Assembly: GCF_032854445.1 (NCBI RefSeq)
Contig: NW_027018090.1
Location: 22,005 to 86,004 of the forward strand
Reading direction: 5' to 3'
Source of the DNA: Liolophura sinensis
Lineage: Eukaryota > Mollusca > Polyplacophora > Chitonida > Chitonidae
Length of the DNA: 64,000 bases
Positions 23,063 to 36,242 of the stretch are shown here, piece after piece. The translations under genes were made by a program, and so were the position numbers. The first letter of the stretch is position 1. Every line of letters starts with the position of its first letter. The notes below the pieces were generated by a model. It was not told where the DNA came from, did not search any database, and saw nothing but the letters and a program-made list of their open reading frames with translations.

Positions 23063-24160
23063 GAAAAACTGTTCCAGTGCTGCTGGTAAGAGGCTAATCC
23101 GACGTATTTTGTGACGAGAAATCGAATGGTGCAAACCGCGTTTCTCTCCGACCAATACTTTTGGCTGTAGCGACAATTGAATATTCATTTATGTCATAAT
23201 CACGTGCGTAGCAACGGCTCTTACTCCATGGAAACCAGGGAAATTTGCAATTTTTCAACAGCTGCCGATGCCTGGCTCAATTCCGAAACTTTTGGCAATT
23301 TACTGAAGTGGGTCAGTGTTCAGTTGTACTTTTTACAGCAGACTGTATCAAGTACCTTGTGTTTTTCATGTACAAATGGTGTGGTTTTTCTACACGTAGA
23401 TAAAGACATTGAGATTGTCTTGGACTTAGAAGTAAGACAATTGCTGGGTGAGTTAATTGGGCTTGGCCCAAAGATTTCAGGTCTTCTGGGCTACCGAAGG
23501 GCACATAACTTATAGTCAAAAGTTGAATGTAGTAATGACCAGTCGCGATTGTACAGAGTACAGTGTAGCCGATTTCAATTAACAAAAAGACCAGGTAAAA
23601 ATGCAAAAGTGGAAAAACTGTTCCAGTGCTGCTGGTAAGAGGCTAATCCGACGTATTTTGTGACGAGAAATCGAATGGTGCAAACCGCGTTGCTCTCCGA
23701 CCAATCCTTTTGGCTGTAGTGACAATTGAATGATCATTTATGTCATAATCACGTGCCCAGCAACGGCTCTTACTCCATGGAAACCAGGGAAATTTGCAAT
23801 TTTTCAACAGCTGCCGATGCCTGGCTCAATTCCTCATCTTTTGGCACCTTACTGAAGTGGGTCAGTGTTCAGTTGTACTTTTTACAGCAGACTGTATCAA
23901 GTACCTTGTGTTTTTCATGTACAAATGGTGTGGTTTTTCTACACGTAGATAAAGACATTGAGATTGTCTTGGACTTAGAAGTAAGACAATTGTTGGGTGA
24001 GTTAAATGGGCTTAGCCGAAAGATTTGACGTCTTCTGGGCTACCGAAGGGCACATAACTTATAGTCAAAAGTTGAATATAGTAATGACCAGTCGCGATTG
24101 TACAGAGTACAGTGTAGCCGATTTCAATTAACAAAAAGACCAGGTAAAAATGCAAAAGTG
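23063..24160 (+). repeat. Monomers m43 (type 2v) and m44 (type 2)
   Basis: m43 begins like a third 7-mer copy but carries GCGTTTCTCTCC and switches in its 3' half to GTTAATTGGGCTTGGCCC, so the tandem repetition ends here. m44 has GACAATTGTTGGGTGAG. The same pair is m67-m68 at 36243-37340, and the m43 marks also occur in m78. Confidence 0.88.
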
Positions 24161-27100
24161 GAAAAACTGTTCCAGTGCTGCTGGTAAGAAGCTAATCCGA
24201 CGTATTTTGTGACGAGAAATCGAATGGTGCAATCCGCGTTGCTCTCCGACCAATACTTTTGGCTGTAGCGACAATTCAATGAATATTGATGTCATAATCA
24301 CGTGCCCAGCAACGGCTCTTACTCCATGGAAACCAGGGATAATTGCAATTTTTTAACAGCTGCCGATGCCTGGCCAAATTCCGTATCTTTTGGCACATTA
24401 TAAATGTGGGTCAGTGTTTAGTTGTACTTTTTACAGCAGACTGTATCAAGTACCTTGTGTTTTTTATGTACAAATGGTCTGGTATTTCTACACGTAGATA
24501 AAGACATTGAGATTGTCTTGGACTTAGAAGTAAGACAATTGCTGGGTGAGTTAAATGGGCTTGGCCCAAAGATTTCAGGTCTTCTGAGCTACCGAAGGGC
24601 ACATAACTTATAGTCAAAAGTTGAATATAGTAATGACCAGTCGCGATTGTACAGAGTACAGTGTAGCCAGTTTCAATTAACAAAAAGACCAGGCAAAAAT
24701 GCAAAAGTGGAAAAAACTGTTCCAGTGCTACTAGTAAGAGGCTAATCCGACGTATTTTGTGACGAGAAATCGAATGGTGCAAACCGCGTTGCTCTCCGAC
24801 CAATACTTTTGGCTGTAGCGACAATTCAATGATCATTAATGTCATAATCACGTGCCCAGCAACGGCTCTTACTCCATGGAAACCAGGGATATTTGCAATT
24901 TTTTAACAGCTGCCGATGCTTGGCCCAATTCCGCATCTTTTGGCACCTTATAAATGTGGGTCAGTGTTTAGTTGTACTTTTTACAGCAGACTGTATTAAG
25001 TACCTTGTGTTTTTTATGTACAAATGGTGTGGTTTTTCTACACGTAGATAAAGACATTGAGATTGTCTTGGACTTAGAAGTAAGACAATTGCTGGGTGAG
25101 TTAAATGGGCTTGGCCCAAAGATTTCAGGTCTTCTGAGCTACCGAAGGGCACATAACTTATAGTCAAAAGTTGAATATAGTAATGACCAGTCGCGATTGT
25201 ACAGAGTACAGTGTAGCCGATTTCAATTAACAAAAAGACCAGGCAAAAATGCAAAAGTGGAAAAACTGTTCCAGTGCTACAGGTAAGAGGCTAATCCGAC
25301 GTATTTTGTGACGAGAAATCGAATGGTGCAATCCGCGTTGCTCTCCGACCGATCCTTTTGGCTGTAGTGACAATTGAATGATCATTTATGTCATAATCAC
25401 GTGCCCAGCAACGGCTCTTACTCCATGGAAACCAGGGATATTTGCAATTTTTCAACAGCTGCCGATGACTGGCTCAATTCCGCATCTTTTGGCACCTTAC
25501 TGAAGTGGGTCAGTGTTCAGTTGTACTTTTTACAGCAGACTGTATCAAGTACCTTGTGTTTTTCACGTACAAATGGTGTGGTTTTTCTACACGTAGATAA
25601 AGACATTGAGATTGTCTTGGACTTAGAAGTAAGACAATTGCTGGGTGAGTTAAATGGGCTTGGCCCAAAGATTTCAGGTCTTCTGGGCTACCGATGGGCA
25701 CATAACTTATAGTCAAAAGTTGAATATAGTAATGACCAGTCGCGATTGTACAGAGTACAGTGTAACCGATTTCAATTAACAAAAAGACCAGTCAAAAATG
25801 CAAAAGTGGAAAAATTGTTCCAGTGCTGCTGGTAAGAGGCTAATCCGACGTATTTTGTGACGAGAAATCGAATGGTGCAAACCGCGTTGCTCTCCGACCA
25901 ATACTTTTGGCTGTAGTGACAATTGAATGATCATTTATGTCATAATCACGTGCCCAGCAACGGCTCTTACTCCATGGAAACCAGGGAAATTTGCAATTTT
26001 TCAACAGCTGCCGATGCCTGGCTCAATTCCGAATCTTTTGGCACCTTACTGAAGTGGGTCAGTGTTCAGTTGTACTTTTTACAGCAGACTGTATCAAGTA
26101 CCTTGTGTTTTTCACGTACAAATGGTGTGGTTTTTCTACACGTAGATAAAGACATTGAGATTGTCTTGGACTTAGAAGTAAAACAATTGCTGGGTGAGTT
26201 AAATGGGCTTAGCCGAAAGATTTGACGTCTTCTGGGCTACCGAAGGGCACATAACTTATAGTCAAAAGTTGAATGTAGTAATGACCAGTCGCGATTGTAC
26301 AGAGTACAGTGTAGCCGATTTCAATTAACAAAAAGACCAGGTAAAAATGCAAAAGTGGAAAAACTGTTCCAGTGCTGCTGGTAAGAGTCTAATCCGACGT
26401 ATTTTGTGACGAGAAATCGAATGGTGCAAACCGAGTTGCTCTCCGACCAATACTTTTGGCTGTAGTGACAATTGAATGATCATTGATGTCATAATCACGT
26501 GCCCAGCAACGGCTCTTACTCCATGGAAACCAGGGAAATTTGCAATTTTTCAACAGCTGCCGATGCCTGGCTCAATTCCGAATCTTTTGGCACCTTACTG
26601 AAGTGGGTCAGTGTTCAGTTGTACTTTTTACAGCAGACTGTATCAAGTACCTTGTGTTTTTCATGTACAAATGGTGTGGTTTTTCTACACGTAGATAAAG
26701 ACATTGAGATTGTCTTGCACTTAGAAGTAAGACAATTGCTGGGTGAGTTAAATGGGCTTAGCCGAAAGATTTGACGTCTTCTGGGCTACCGAAGGGCACA
26801 TAACTTATAGTCAAAAGTTGAATATAGTAATGACCAGTCGCGATTGTACAGAGTACAGTGTAGCCGATTTCAATTAACAAAAAGACCAGGTAAAGATGCA
26901 AAATTGGAAAAACTTTTCCAGTGCTGCTGGTAAGAGGCTAATCCGACGTATTTTGTGACGAGAAATCGAATGGTGCAAACCGCGTTGCTCTCCGACCAAT
27001 ACTTTTGGCTGTAGCGACAATTCAATGAATATTGATGTCATAATCACGTGCCCAGCAACGGCTCTTACTCCATGGAAACCAAGGATATTTGCAATTTTTC

Positions 27101-27455
27101 AACAGCTGCCGATGCTTGGCCCAATTCCGCATCTTTTGGCACCTTATAAATGTGGGTCAGTGTTTAGTTGTACTTTTTACAGCAGACTGTATCAAGTACC
27201 TTGTGTTTTTCACGTACAAATGGTGTGGTTTTTCTACACGTAGATAAAGACATTGAGATTGTCTTGGACTTAGAAGTAAGACAATTGCTGGGTGAGTTAA
27301 ATGGGCTTGGCCCAAAGATTTCAGGTCTTCTGGGCTACCGAAGGGCACATAACTTATAGTCAAAAGTTGAATGTAGTAATGACCAGTCGCGATTGTACAG
27401 AGTACAGTGTAGCCGATTTCAATTAACAAAAAGACCAGGTAAAAATGCAAAAGTG
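24161..27455 (+). repeat. 6-monomer higher-order unit, copy 1 (m45-m50)
   Basis: Order of types: 1v-1-2-2-2-1, about 3295 bp. Marks include GGCACATTATAAATG (m45), CTGTATTAAGTACC (m46), CTACCGATGGGC (m47) and GTAAAGATGCAAAATTGG (start of m50). The next 3294 bp repeat it. This copy has one extra A in the run at about 24711-24716. Confidence 0.92.
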
Positions 27456-30400
27456 GAAAAACTGTTCCAGTGCTGCTGGTAAGAGGCTAATCCGACGTAT
27501 TTTGTGACGAGAAATCGAATGGTGCAATCCGCGTTGCTCTCCGACCAATACTTTTGGCTGTAGCGACAATTCAATGAATATTGATGTCATAATCACGTGC
27601 CCAGCAACGGCTCTTACTCCATGGAAACCAGGGATAATTGCAATTTTTTAACAGCTGCCGATGCCTGGCCAAATTCCGTATCTTTTGGCACATTATAAAT
27701 GTGGGTCAGTGTTTAGTTGTACTTTTTACAGCAGACTGTATCAAGTACCTTGTGTTTTTTATGTACAAATGGTCTGGTATTTCTACACGTAGATAAAGAC
27801 ATTGAGATTGTCTTGGACTTAGAAGTAAGACAATTGCTGGGTGAGTTAAATGGGCTTGGCCCAAAGATTTCAGGTCTTCTGAGCTACCGAAGGGCACATA
27901 ACTTATAGTCAAAAGTTGAATATAGTAATGACCAGTCGCGATTGTACAGAGTACAGTGTAGCCAGTTTCAATTAACAAAAAGACCAGGCAAAAATGCAAA
28001 AGTGGAAAAACTGTTCCAGTGCTACTAGTAAGAGGCTAATCCGACGTATTTTGTGACGAGAAATCGAATGGTGCAAACCGCGTTGCTCTCCGACCAATAC
28101 TTTTGGCTGTAGCGACAATTCAATGATCATTAATGTCATAATCACGTGCCCAGCAACGGCTCTTACTCCATGGAAACCAGGGATATTTGCAATTTTTTAA
28201 CAGCTGCCGATGCTTGGCCCAATTCCGCATCTTTTGGCACCTTATAAATGTGGGTCAGTGTTTAGTTGTACTTTTTACAGCAGACTGTATTAAGTACCTT
28301 GTGTTTTTTATGTACAAATGGTGTGGTTTTTCTACACGTAGATAAAGACATTGAGATTGTCTTGGACTTAGAAGTAAGACAATTGCTGGGTGAGTTAAAT
28401 GGGCTTGGCCCAAAGATTTCAGGTCTTCTGAGCTACCGAAGGGCACATAACTTATAGTCAAAAGTTGAATATAGTAATGACCAGTCGCGATTGTACAGAG
28501 TACAGTGTAGCCGATTTCAATTAACAAAAAGACCAGGCAAAAATGCAAAAGTGGAAAAACTGTTCCAGTGCTACAGGTAAGAGGCTAATCCGACGTATTT
28601 TGTGACGAGAAATCGAATGGTGCAATCCGCGTTGCTCTCCGACCGATCCTTTTGGCTGTAGTGACAATTGAATGATCATTTATGTCATAATCACGTGCCC
28701 AGCAACGGCTCTTACTCCATGGAAACCAGGGATATTTGCAATTTTTCAACAGCTGCCGATGACTGGCTCAATTCCGCATCTTTTGGCACCTTACTGAAGT
28801 GGGTCAGTGTTCAGTTGTACTTTTTACAGCAGACTGTATCAAGTACCTTGTGTTTTTCACGTACAAATGGTGTGGTTTTTCTACACGTAGATAAAGACAT
28901 TGAGATTGTCTTGGACTTAGAAGTAAGACAATTGCTGGGTGAGTTAAATGGGCTTGGCCCAAAGATTTCAGGTCTTCTGGGCTACCGATGGGCACATAAC
29001 TTATAGTCAAAAGTTGAATATAGTAATGACCAGTCGCGATTGTACAGAGTACAGTGTAACCGATTTCAATTAACAAAAAGACCAGTCAAAAATGCAAAAG
29101 TGGAAAAATTGTTCCAGTGCTGCTGGTAAGAGGCTAATCCGACGTATTTTGTGACGAGAAATCGAATGGTGCAAACCGCGTTGCTCTCCGACCAATACTT
29201 TTGGCTGTAGTGACAATTGAATGATCATTTATGTCATAATCACGTGCCCAGCAACGGCTCTTACTCCATGGAAACCAGGGAAATTTGCAATTTTTCAACA
29301 GCTGCCGATGCCTGGCTCAATTCCGAATCTTTTGGCACCTTACTGAAGTGGGTCAGTGTTCAGTTGTACTTTTTACAGCAGACTGTATCAAGTACCTTGT
29401 GTTTTTCACGTACAAATGGTGTGGTTTTTCTACACGTAGATAAAGACATTGAGATTGTCTTGGACTTAGAAGTAAAACAATTGCTGGGTGAGTTAAATGG
29501 GCTTAGCCGAAAGATTTGACGTCTTCTGGGCTACCGAAGGGCACATAACTTATAGTCAAAAGTTGAATGTAGTAATGACCAGTCGCGATTGTACAGAGTA
29601 CAGTGTAGCCGATTTCAATTAACAAAAAGACCAGGTAAAAATGCAAAAGTGGAAAAACTGTTCCAGTGCTGCTGGTAAGAGTCTAATCCGACGTATTTTG
29701 TGACGAGAAATCGAATGGTGCAAACCGAGTTGCTCTCCGACCAATACTTTTGGCTGTAGTGACAATTGAATGATCATTGATGTCATAATCACGTGCCCAG
29801 CAACGGCTCTTACTCCATGGAAACCAGGGAAATTTGCAATTTTTCAACAGCTGCCGATGCCTGGCTCAATTCCGAATCTTTTGGCACCTTACTGAAGTGG
29901 GTCAGTGTTCAGTTGTACTTTTTACAGCAGACTGTATCAAGTACCTTGTGTTTTTCATGTACAAATGGTGTGGTTTTTCTACACGTAGATAAAGACATTG
30001 AGATTGTCTTGCACTTAGAAGTAAGACAATTGCTGGGTGAGTTAAATGGGCTTAGCCGAAAGATTTGACGTCTTCTGGGCTACCGAAGGGCACATAACTT
30101 ATAGTCAAAAGTTGAATATAGTAATGACCAGTCGCGATTGTACAGAGTACAGTGTAGCCGATTTCAATTAACAAAAAGACCAGGTAAAGATGCAAAATTG
30201 GAAAAACTTTTCCAGTGCTGCTGGTAAGAGGCTAATCCGACGTATTTTGTGACGAGAAATCGAATGGTGCAAACCGCGTTGCTCTCCGACCAATACTTTT
30301 GGCTGTAGCGACAATTCAATGAATATTGATGTCATAATCACGTGCCCAGCAACGGCTCTTACTCCATGGAAACCAAGGATATTTGCAATTTTTCAACAGC

Positions 30401-30749
30401 TGCCGATGCTTGGCCCAATTCCGCATCTTTTGGCACCTTATAAATGTGGGTCAGTGTTTAGTTGTACTTTTTACAGCAGACTGTATCAAGTACCTTGTGT
30501 TTTTCACGTACAAATGGTGTGGTTTTTCTACACGTAGATAAAGACATTGAGATTGTCTTGGACTTAGAAGTAAGACAATTGCTGGGTGAGTTAAATGGGC
30601 TTGGCCCAAAGATTTCAGGTCTTCTGGGCTACCGAAGGGCACATAACTTATAGTCAAAAGTTGAATGTAGTAATGACCAGTCGCGATTGTACAGAGTACA
30701 GTGTAGCCGATTTCAATTAACAAAAAGACCAGGTAAAAATGCAAAAGTG
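27456..30749 (+). repeat. 6-monomer higher-order unit, copy 2 (m51-m56)
   Basis: Directly adjacent copy of m45-m50, with all the same marks at +3294 or +3295 bp. The only difference I found is the missing A relative to copy 1. The copy boundary lies within about the first 30 bp: AAGAAGCTAATCC at 24188 against AAGAGGCTAATCC at the equivalent site. Confidence 0.92.
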
Positions 30750-32397
30750 GAAAAACTGTTCCAGTGCTGCTGGTAAGAGGCTAATCCGACGTATTTTGTG
30801 ACGAGAAATCGAATGGTGCAAACCGCGTTGCTCTCCGACCAATCCTTTTGGCTGTAGTGACAATTGAATGATCATTTATGTCATAATCACGTGCCCAGCA
30901 ACGGCTCTTACTCCATGGAAACCAGGGAAATTTGCAATTTTTCAACAGCTGCCGATGCCTGGCTCAATTCCGAATCTTTTGGCACCTTACTGAAGTGGGT
31001 CAGTGTTCAGTTGTACTTTTTACAGCAGACTGTATCAAGTACCTTGTGTTTTTCATGTACAAATGGTGTGGTTTTTCTACACGTAGATAAAGACATTGAG
31101 ATTGTCTTGGACTTAGAAGTAAGACAATTGCTGGGTGAGTTAAATGGGCTGAGCCCAAAGATTTGACGTCTTCTGGGCTACCGAAGGGCACATAACTTAT
31201 AGTCAAAAGTTGAATATAGTAATGACCAGTCGCGATTGTACAGAGTACAGTGTAGCCGATTTCAATTAACAAAAAGACCAGGTAAAAATGCAAAATTGAA
31301 AAAATTGTTCCAGTGCTGCTGGTAAGAGACTAATCCGACGTATTTTGTGACGACAAATCGAATGGTGCAAACCGCATTGCTGTCCGACCAGTACTTTTGC
31401 CTGTAGTGACAATTGAATGATCATTTATGTCATAATCACGTACCCAGCAACGGCTCTTACTCCATGGAAACAAGGGAAGTTTGCAACTTTTCAACAGCTG
31501 CCGATACCTGGCTGAATTCCGCATCTTTTGGCACCTTATTCAATGTGGGTCTGTGGTCAGTTGTACTTTTTACAGCAGACTGTATCAAGTACCTTGTGTT
31601 TTTCACGTACAAATGGTGTGGTTTTTCTACACGTAGATAAAGACATTGAGATTGTCTTGCACTTAGAAGTAAGACAATTGCTGGGTGAGTTAAATGGGCT
31701 TAGCCGGAAGATTTGACGTCTTCTGGGCTACCGAAGGGCACATAACTTATAGTCAAAAGTTGAATATAGTAATGACCAGTCGCGATTGTACAGAGTACAG
31801 TGTAACCGATTTCAATTAACAAAAAGACCAGTCAAAAATGCAAAAGTGGAAAAATTGTTCCAGTGCTGCTGGTAAGAGACTAATCCGACGTATTTTGTGA
31901 CGAGAAATCGAATGGTGCAAACCGCGTTGCTCTCCGACCAATACTTTTGGCTGTAGTGACAATTGAATGATCATTGATGTCATAATCACGTGCCCAGCAA
32001 CGGCTCTTACTCCATGGAAACCAGGGAAATTTGCAATTTTTCAACAGCTGCCGATGCCTGGCTCAATTCCGAATCTTTTGGCACCTTACTGAAGTGGGTC
32101 AGTGTTCAGTTGTACCTTTTACAGCAGACTGTATCAAGTACCTTGTGTTTTTCACGTACAAATGGTGTGGTTTTTCTACACGTAGATAAAGACATTGAGA
32201 TTGTCTTGCACTTAGAAGTAAGACAATTGCTGGGTGAGTTAAATGGGCTTGGCCCAAAGATTTGACGTCTTCTGGGCTACCGAAGGGCACATAACTTATA
32301 GTCAAAAGTTGAATATAGTAATGACCAGTCGCGATTGTACAGAGTACAGTGTAGCCGATTTCAATTAACAAAAAGACCAGGCAAAAATGCAAAAGTG
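30750..32397 (+). repeat. Block m57-m59 (types 2-4-2)
   Basis: It resembles m25-m28 with one of the twin monomers m27/m28 missing. m57 has GGGCTGAGCCCAAAG, a rare change. m59 has CAATTGAATGATCATTGATG and GTACCTTTTACAGC as in m28, but GGCTTGGCCC in its 3' part. Confidence 0.87.
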
Positions 32398-35300
32398 GAA
32401 AAACTGTTCCAGTGCTGCTGGTAAGAGGCTAATCCGACGTATTTTGTGACGAGAAATCGAATGGTGCAAACCGCGTTGCTCTCCGACCAATACTTTTGGC
32501 TGTAGCGACAATTGAATATTCATTTATGTCATAATCACGTGCGTAGCAACGGCTCTTACTCCATGGAAACCAGGGAAATTTGCAATTTTTCAACAGCTGC
32601 CGATGCCTGGCTCAATTCCGAAACTTTTGGCAATTTACTGAAGTGGGTCAGTGTTCAGTTGTACTTTTTACAGCAGACTGTATCAAGTACCTTGTGTTTT
32701 TCATGTACAAATGGTGTGGTTTTTCTACACGTAGATAAAGACATTGAGATTGTCTTGGACTTAGAAGTAAAACAATTGCTGGGTGAGTTAAATGGGCTTA
32801 GCCGAAAGATTTGACGTCTTCTGGGCTACCGAAGGGCACATAACTTATAGTCAAAAGTTGAATGTAGTAATGACCAGTCGCGATTGTACAGAGTACAGTG
32901 TAGCCGATTTCAATTAACAAAAAGACCAGGTAAAAATGCAAAATTGGAAAAATTGTTCCAGTGCTGCTGGTAAGAGGCTAATCCGACGTATTTTGTGACG
33001 AGAAATCGAATGGTGCAATCCGCGTTGCTCTCCGACCAATACTTTTGGCTGTAGTGACAATTGAATGATCATTTATGTCATAATCACGTGCCCAGCAACG
33101 GCTCTTACTCCATTTAAACCAGGGAAATTTGCAATTTTTCAACAGCTGCCGATACCTGGCTCAATTCCGCATCTTTTGGCACCTTATTCATGTGGGTCTG
33201 TGGTCAGTTGTACTTTTTACAGCAGACTGTATCAAGTACCTTGTGTTTTTCACGTACAAATGGTGTGGTTTTTCTACACGTAGATAAAGACATTGAGATT
33301 GTCTTGGACTTAGAAGTAAGACAATTGCTGGGTGAGTTAAATGGGCTTAGCCCAAAGATTTGACGTCTTCTAAGCTACCGAAGGGCACATAACTTATAGT
33401 CAAAAGTTGAATATAGTAATGACCAGTCGCGATTGTACAGAGTACAGTGTAGCCGATTTTAATTAACAAAAAGACCAGGCAAAAATGCAAAAGTGGAAAA
33501 ACTGTTCCAGTGCTGCTGGTAAGAGGCTAATCCGACGTATTTTGTGACGAGAAATCAAATGGTGCAAACCGCGTTGCTCTCCGACTAATACTTTTGGCTG
33601 TAGTGACAATTGAATGATCATTTATGTCATAATCACGTGCGTAGCGACGGCTCTTACTCCATGGAAACCAGGGAAATTTGCAATTTTTCAACAGCTGCCG
33701 ATGCCTGGCTCAATTCCTCATCTTTTGGCACCTTACTGAAGTGGGTCAGTGTTCAGTTGTACTTTTTACAGCAGACTGTATCAAGTACCTTGTGTTTATC
33801 CTGTACAAATGGTGTGGTTTTTCTACACGTAGATAAAGACATTGAGATTGTCTTGCACTTAGAAGTAAGACAATTGCTGGGTGAGTTAAATGGGCTTAGC
33901 CCAAAGATTTCAGGTCTTCTGGGCTACCGAAGGGCACATAACTTATAGTCAAAAGTTGAATATAGTAATGACCAGTCGCGATTGTACAGAGTACAGTGTA
34001 GCCGATTTCAATTAACAAAAAGACCAGGTAAAAATGCAAAATTGGAAAAATTGTTCCAGTGCTGCTGGTAAGAGACTAATTCGACGTATTTTGTGACGAG
34101 AAATCGAATGGTGCAAACCGCGTTGCTCTCCGACCAATACTTTTGCCTGTAGTGACAATTCAATAATCATTTATGTCATAATCACGTGCCCAGCAACGGC
34201 TCTTACTCCATGGAAACCAGGGATATTTGCAATTTTTTAACAGCTGCCGATGCCTGGCCCAATTCCGTATCTTTTGGCACCTTATAAATGTGGGTCAGTG
34301 TTTAGTTGTCCTTTTTACAGCAGACTGTATCAAGTACCTTGTGTTTTTCACGTACAAATGGTGTGGTTTTTCTACACGTAGATAAAGACATTGAGATTGT
34401 CTTGGACTTAGAATTAAGACAATTGCTGGGTGAGTTAAATGGGCTTAGCCCAAAGATTTGACGTCTTCTGGGCTACCGAAGGGCACATAACTTATAGTCA
34501 AAAGTTGAATATAGTAATGACCAGTCGCGATTGTACAGAGTACAGTGTAGCCGATTTCAATTAACAAAAAGACCAGGTAAAAATGCAAAAGTGGAAAAAC
34601 TGTCCCAGTGCTGCTGGTAAGAGGCTAATCCGACGTATTTTGTGACGAGAAATCGAATGGTGCAATCCGCGTTGCTCTCCGACCAATACTTTTGGCTGTA
34701 GCGACAATTCAATGAATATTGATGTCAAAATCACGTGCCCAGCAACGGCTCTTACTCCATGGAAACCAGGGATATTTGCAATTTTTTAACAGCTGCCGAT
34801 GCCTGGCCCAATTCCGTATCTTTTGGCACCTTATAAATGTGGGTCAGTGTTTAGTTGTACTTTTTACAGCAGACTGTATCAAGTACCTTGTGTTTTTCAT
34901 GTACAAATGGTCTGGTTTTTCTACACGTAGATAAAGACATTGAGATTGTCTTGGACTTAGAAGTAAGACAATTGCTCGGTGAGTTAAATGGGCTTAGCCC
35001 AAAGATTTGACGTCTTCTGGGCTACCGAAGGGCACATAACTTATAGTCAAAAGTTGAATATAGTAATGACCAGTCGCGATTGTACAGAGTACAGTGTAGC
35101 CGATTTCAATTAACAAAAAGACCAGGTAAAAATGCAAAATTGAAAAAATTATTCCAGTGCTGCTGGTAAGAGACTAATCCGACGTATTTTTGTGACGACA
35201 AATCGAATGGTGCAAACCGCGTTGCTGTCCGACCAATACTTTTGCCTGTAGTGACAATTGAATGATCATTTATGTCATAATCACGTACCCAGCAACGGCT

Positions 35301-36242
35301 CTTACTCCATGGAAACGAGGGAAATTTGCAACTTTTCAACAGCTGCCGATACCTGGCTGAATTCCGCATCTTTTGGCACCTTATTCAATGTGGGTCTGTG
35401 GTCAGTTGTACTTTTTACAGCAGACTGTATCAAGTACCTTGTGTTTTTCACGTACAAATGGTGTGGTTTTTCTACACGTAGATAAAGACATTGAGATTGT
35501 CTTGGACTTAGAAGTAAGACAATTGCTGGGTGAGTTAAATGGGCTTAGCCGGAAGATTTGACGTCTTCTGGGCTACCGATGGGCACATAACTTATAGTCA
35601 AAAGTTGAATATAGTAATGACCAGTCGCGATTGTACAGAGTACAGTGTAACCGATTTCAATTAACAAAAAGACCAGTCAAAAATGCAAAAGTGGAAAAAT
35701 TGTTCCAGTGCTGCTGGTAAGAGGCTAATCCGACGTATTTTGTGACGAGAAATCGAATGGTGCAAACCGCGTTGCTCTCCGACCAATACTTTTGGCTGTA
35801 GTGACAATTGAATGATCATTTATGTCATAATCACGTGCCCAGCAACGGCTCTTACTCCATGGAAACCAGGGAAATTTGCAATTTTTTAACAGCTGCCGAT
35901 GCCTGGCTCAATTCCTCATCTTTTGGCACCTTACTGAAGTGGGTCAGTGTTCAGTTGTACTTTTTACAGCAGACTGTATCAAGTACCTTGTGTTTTTCAC
36001 GTACAAATGGTGTGGTTTTTCTACACGTAGATAAAGACATTGAGATTGTCTTGCACTTAGAAGTAAGACAATTGCTGGGTGAGTTAAATGGGCTTAGCCC
36101 AAAGATTTGACGTCTTCTGGGCTACCGAAGGGCACATAACTTATAGTCAAAAGTTGAATATAGTAATGACCAGTCGCGATTGTACAGAGTACAGTGTAGC
36201 CGATTTCAATTAACAAAAAGACCAGGCAAAAATGCAAAAGTG
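32398..36242 (+). repeat. 7-monomer higher-order unit, copy 3 (m60-m66)
   Basis: Third copy of the 2v-3-2-1-1-4-2 unit, 17.02 kb from copy 1 and 13.18 kb from copy 2. All marks are present. I found three differences from copy 2: T for C at 34081, C for G at 34977, and one extra T near 35191. Separation by 24 monomers from copy 2 means it was moved as part of a longer block. Confidence 0.93.

Noticed and set aside
24411-24851. Reverse-strand open frames of 97 codons, up to 146 codons
   Set aside because: They also begin at TTG or GTG. The 146-codon versions (also 37591-38031) result from one extra A joining two frames. They overlap the invariant block, which explains their recurrence without coding function.
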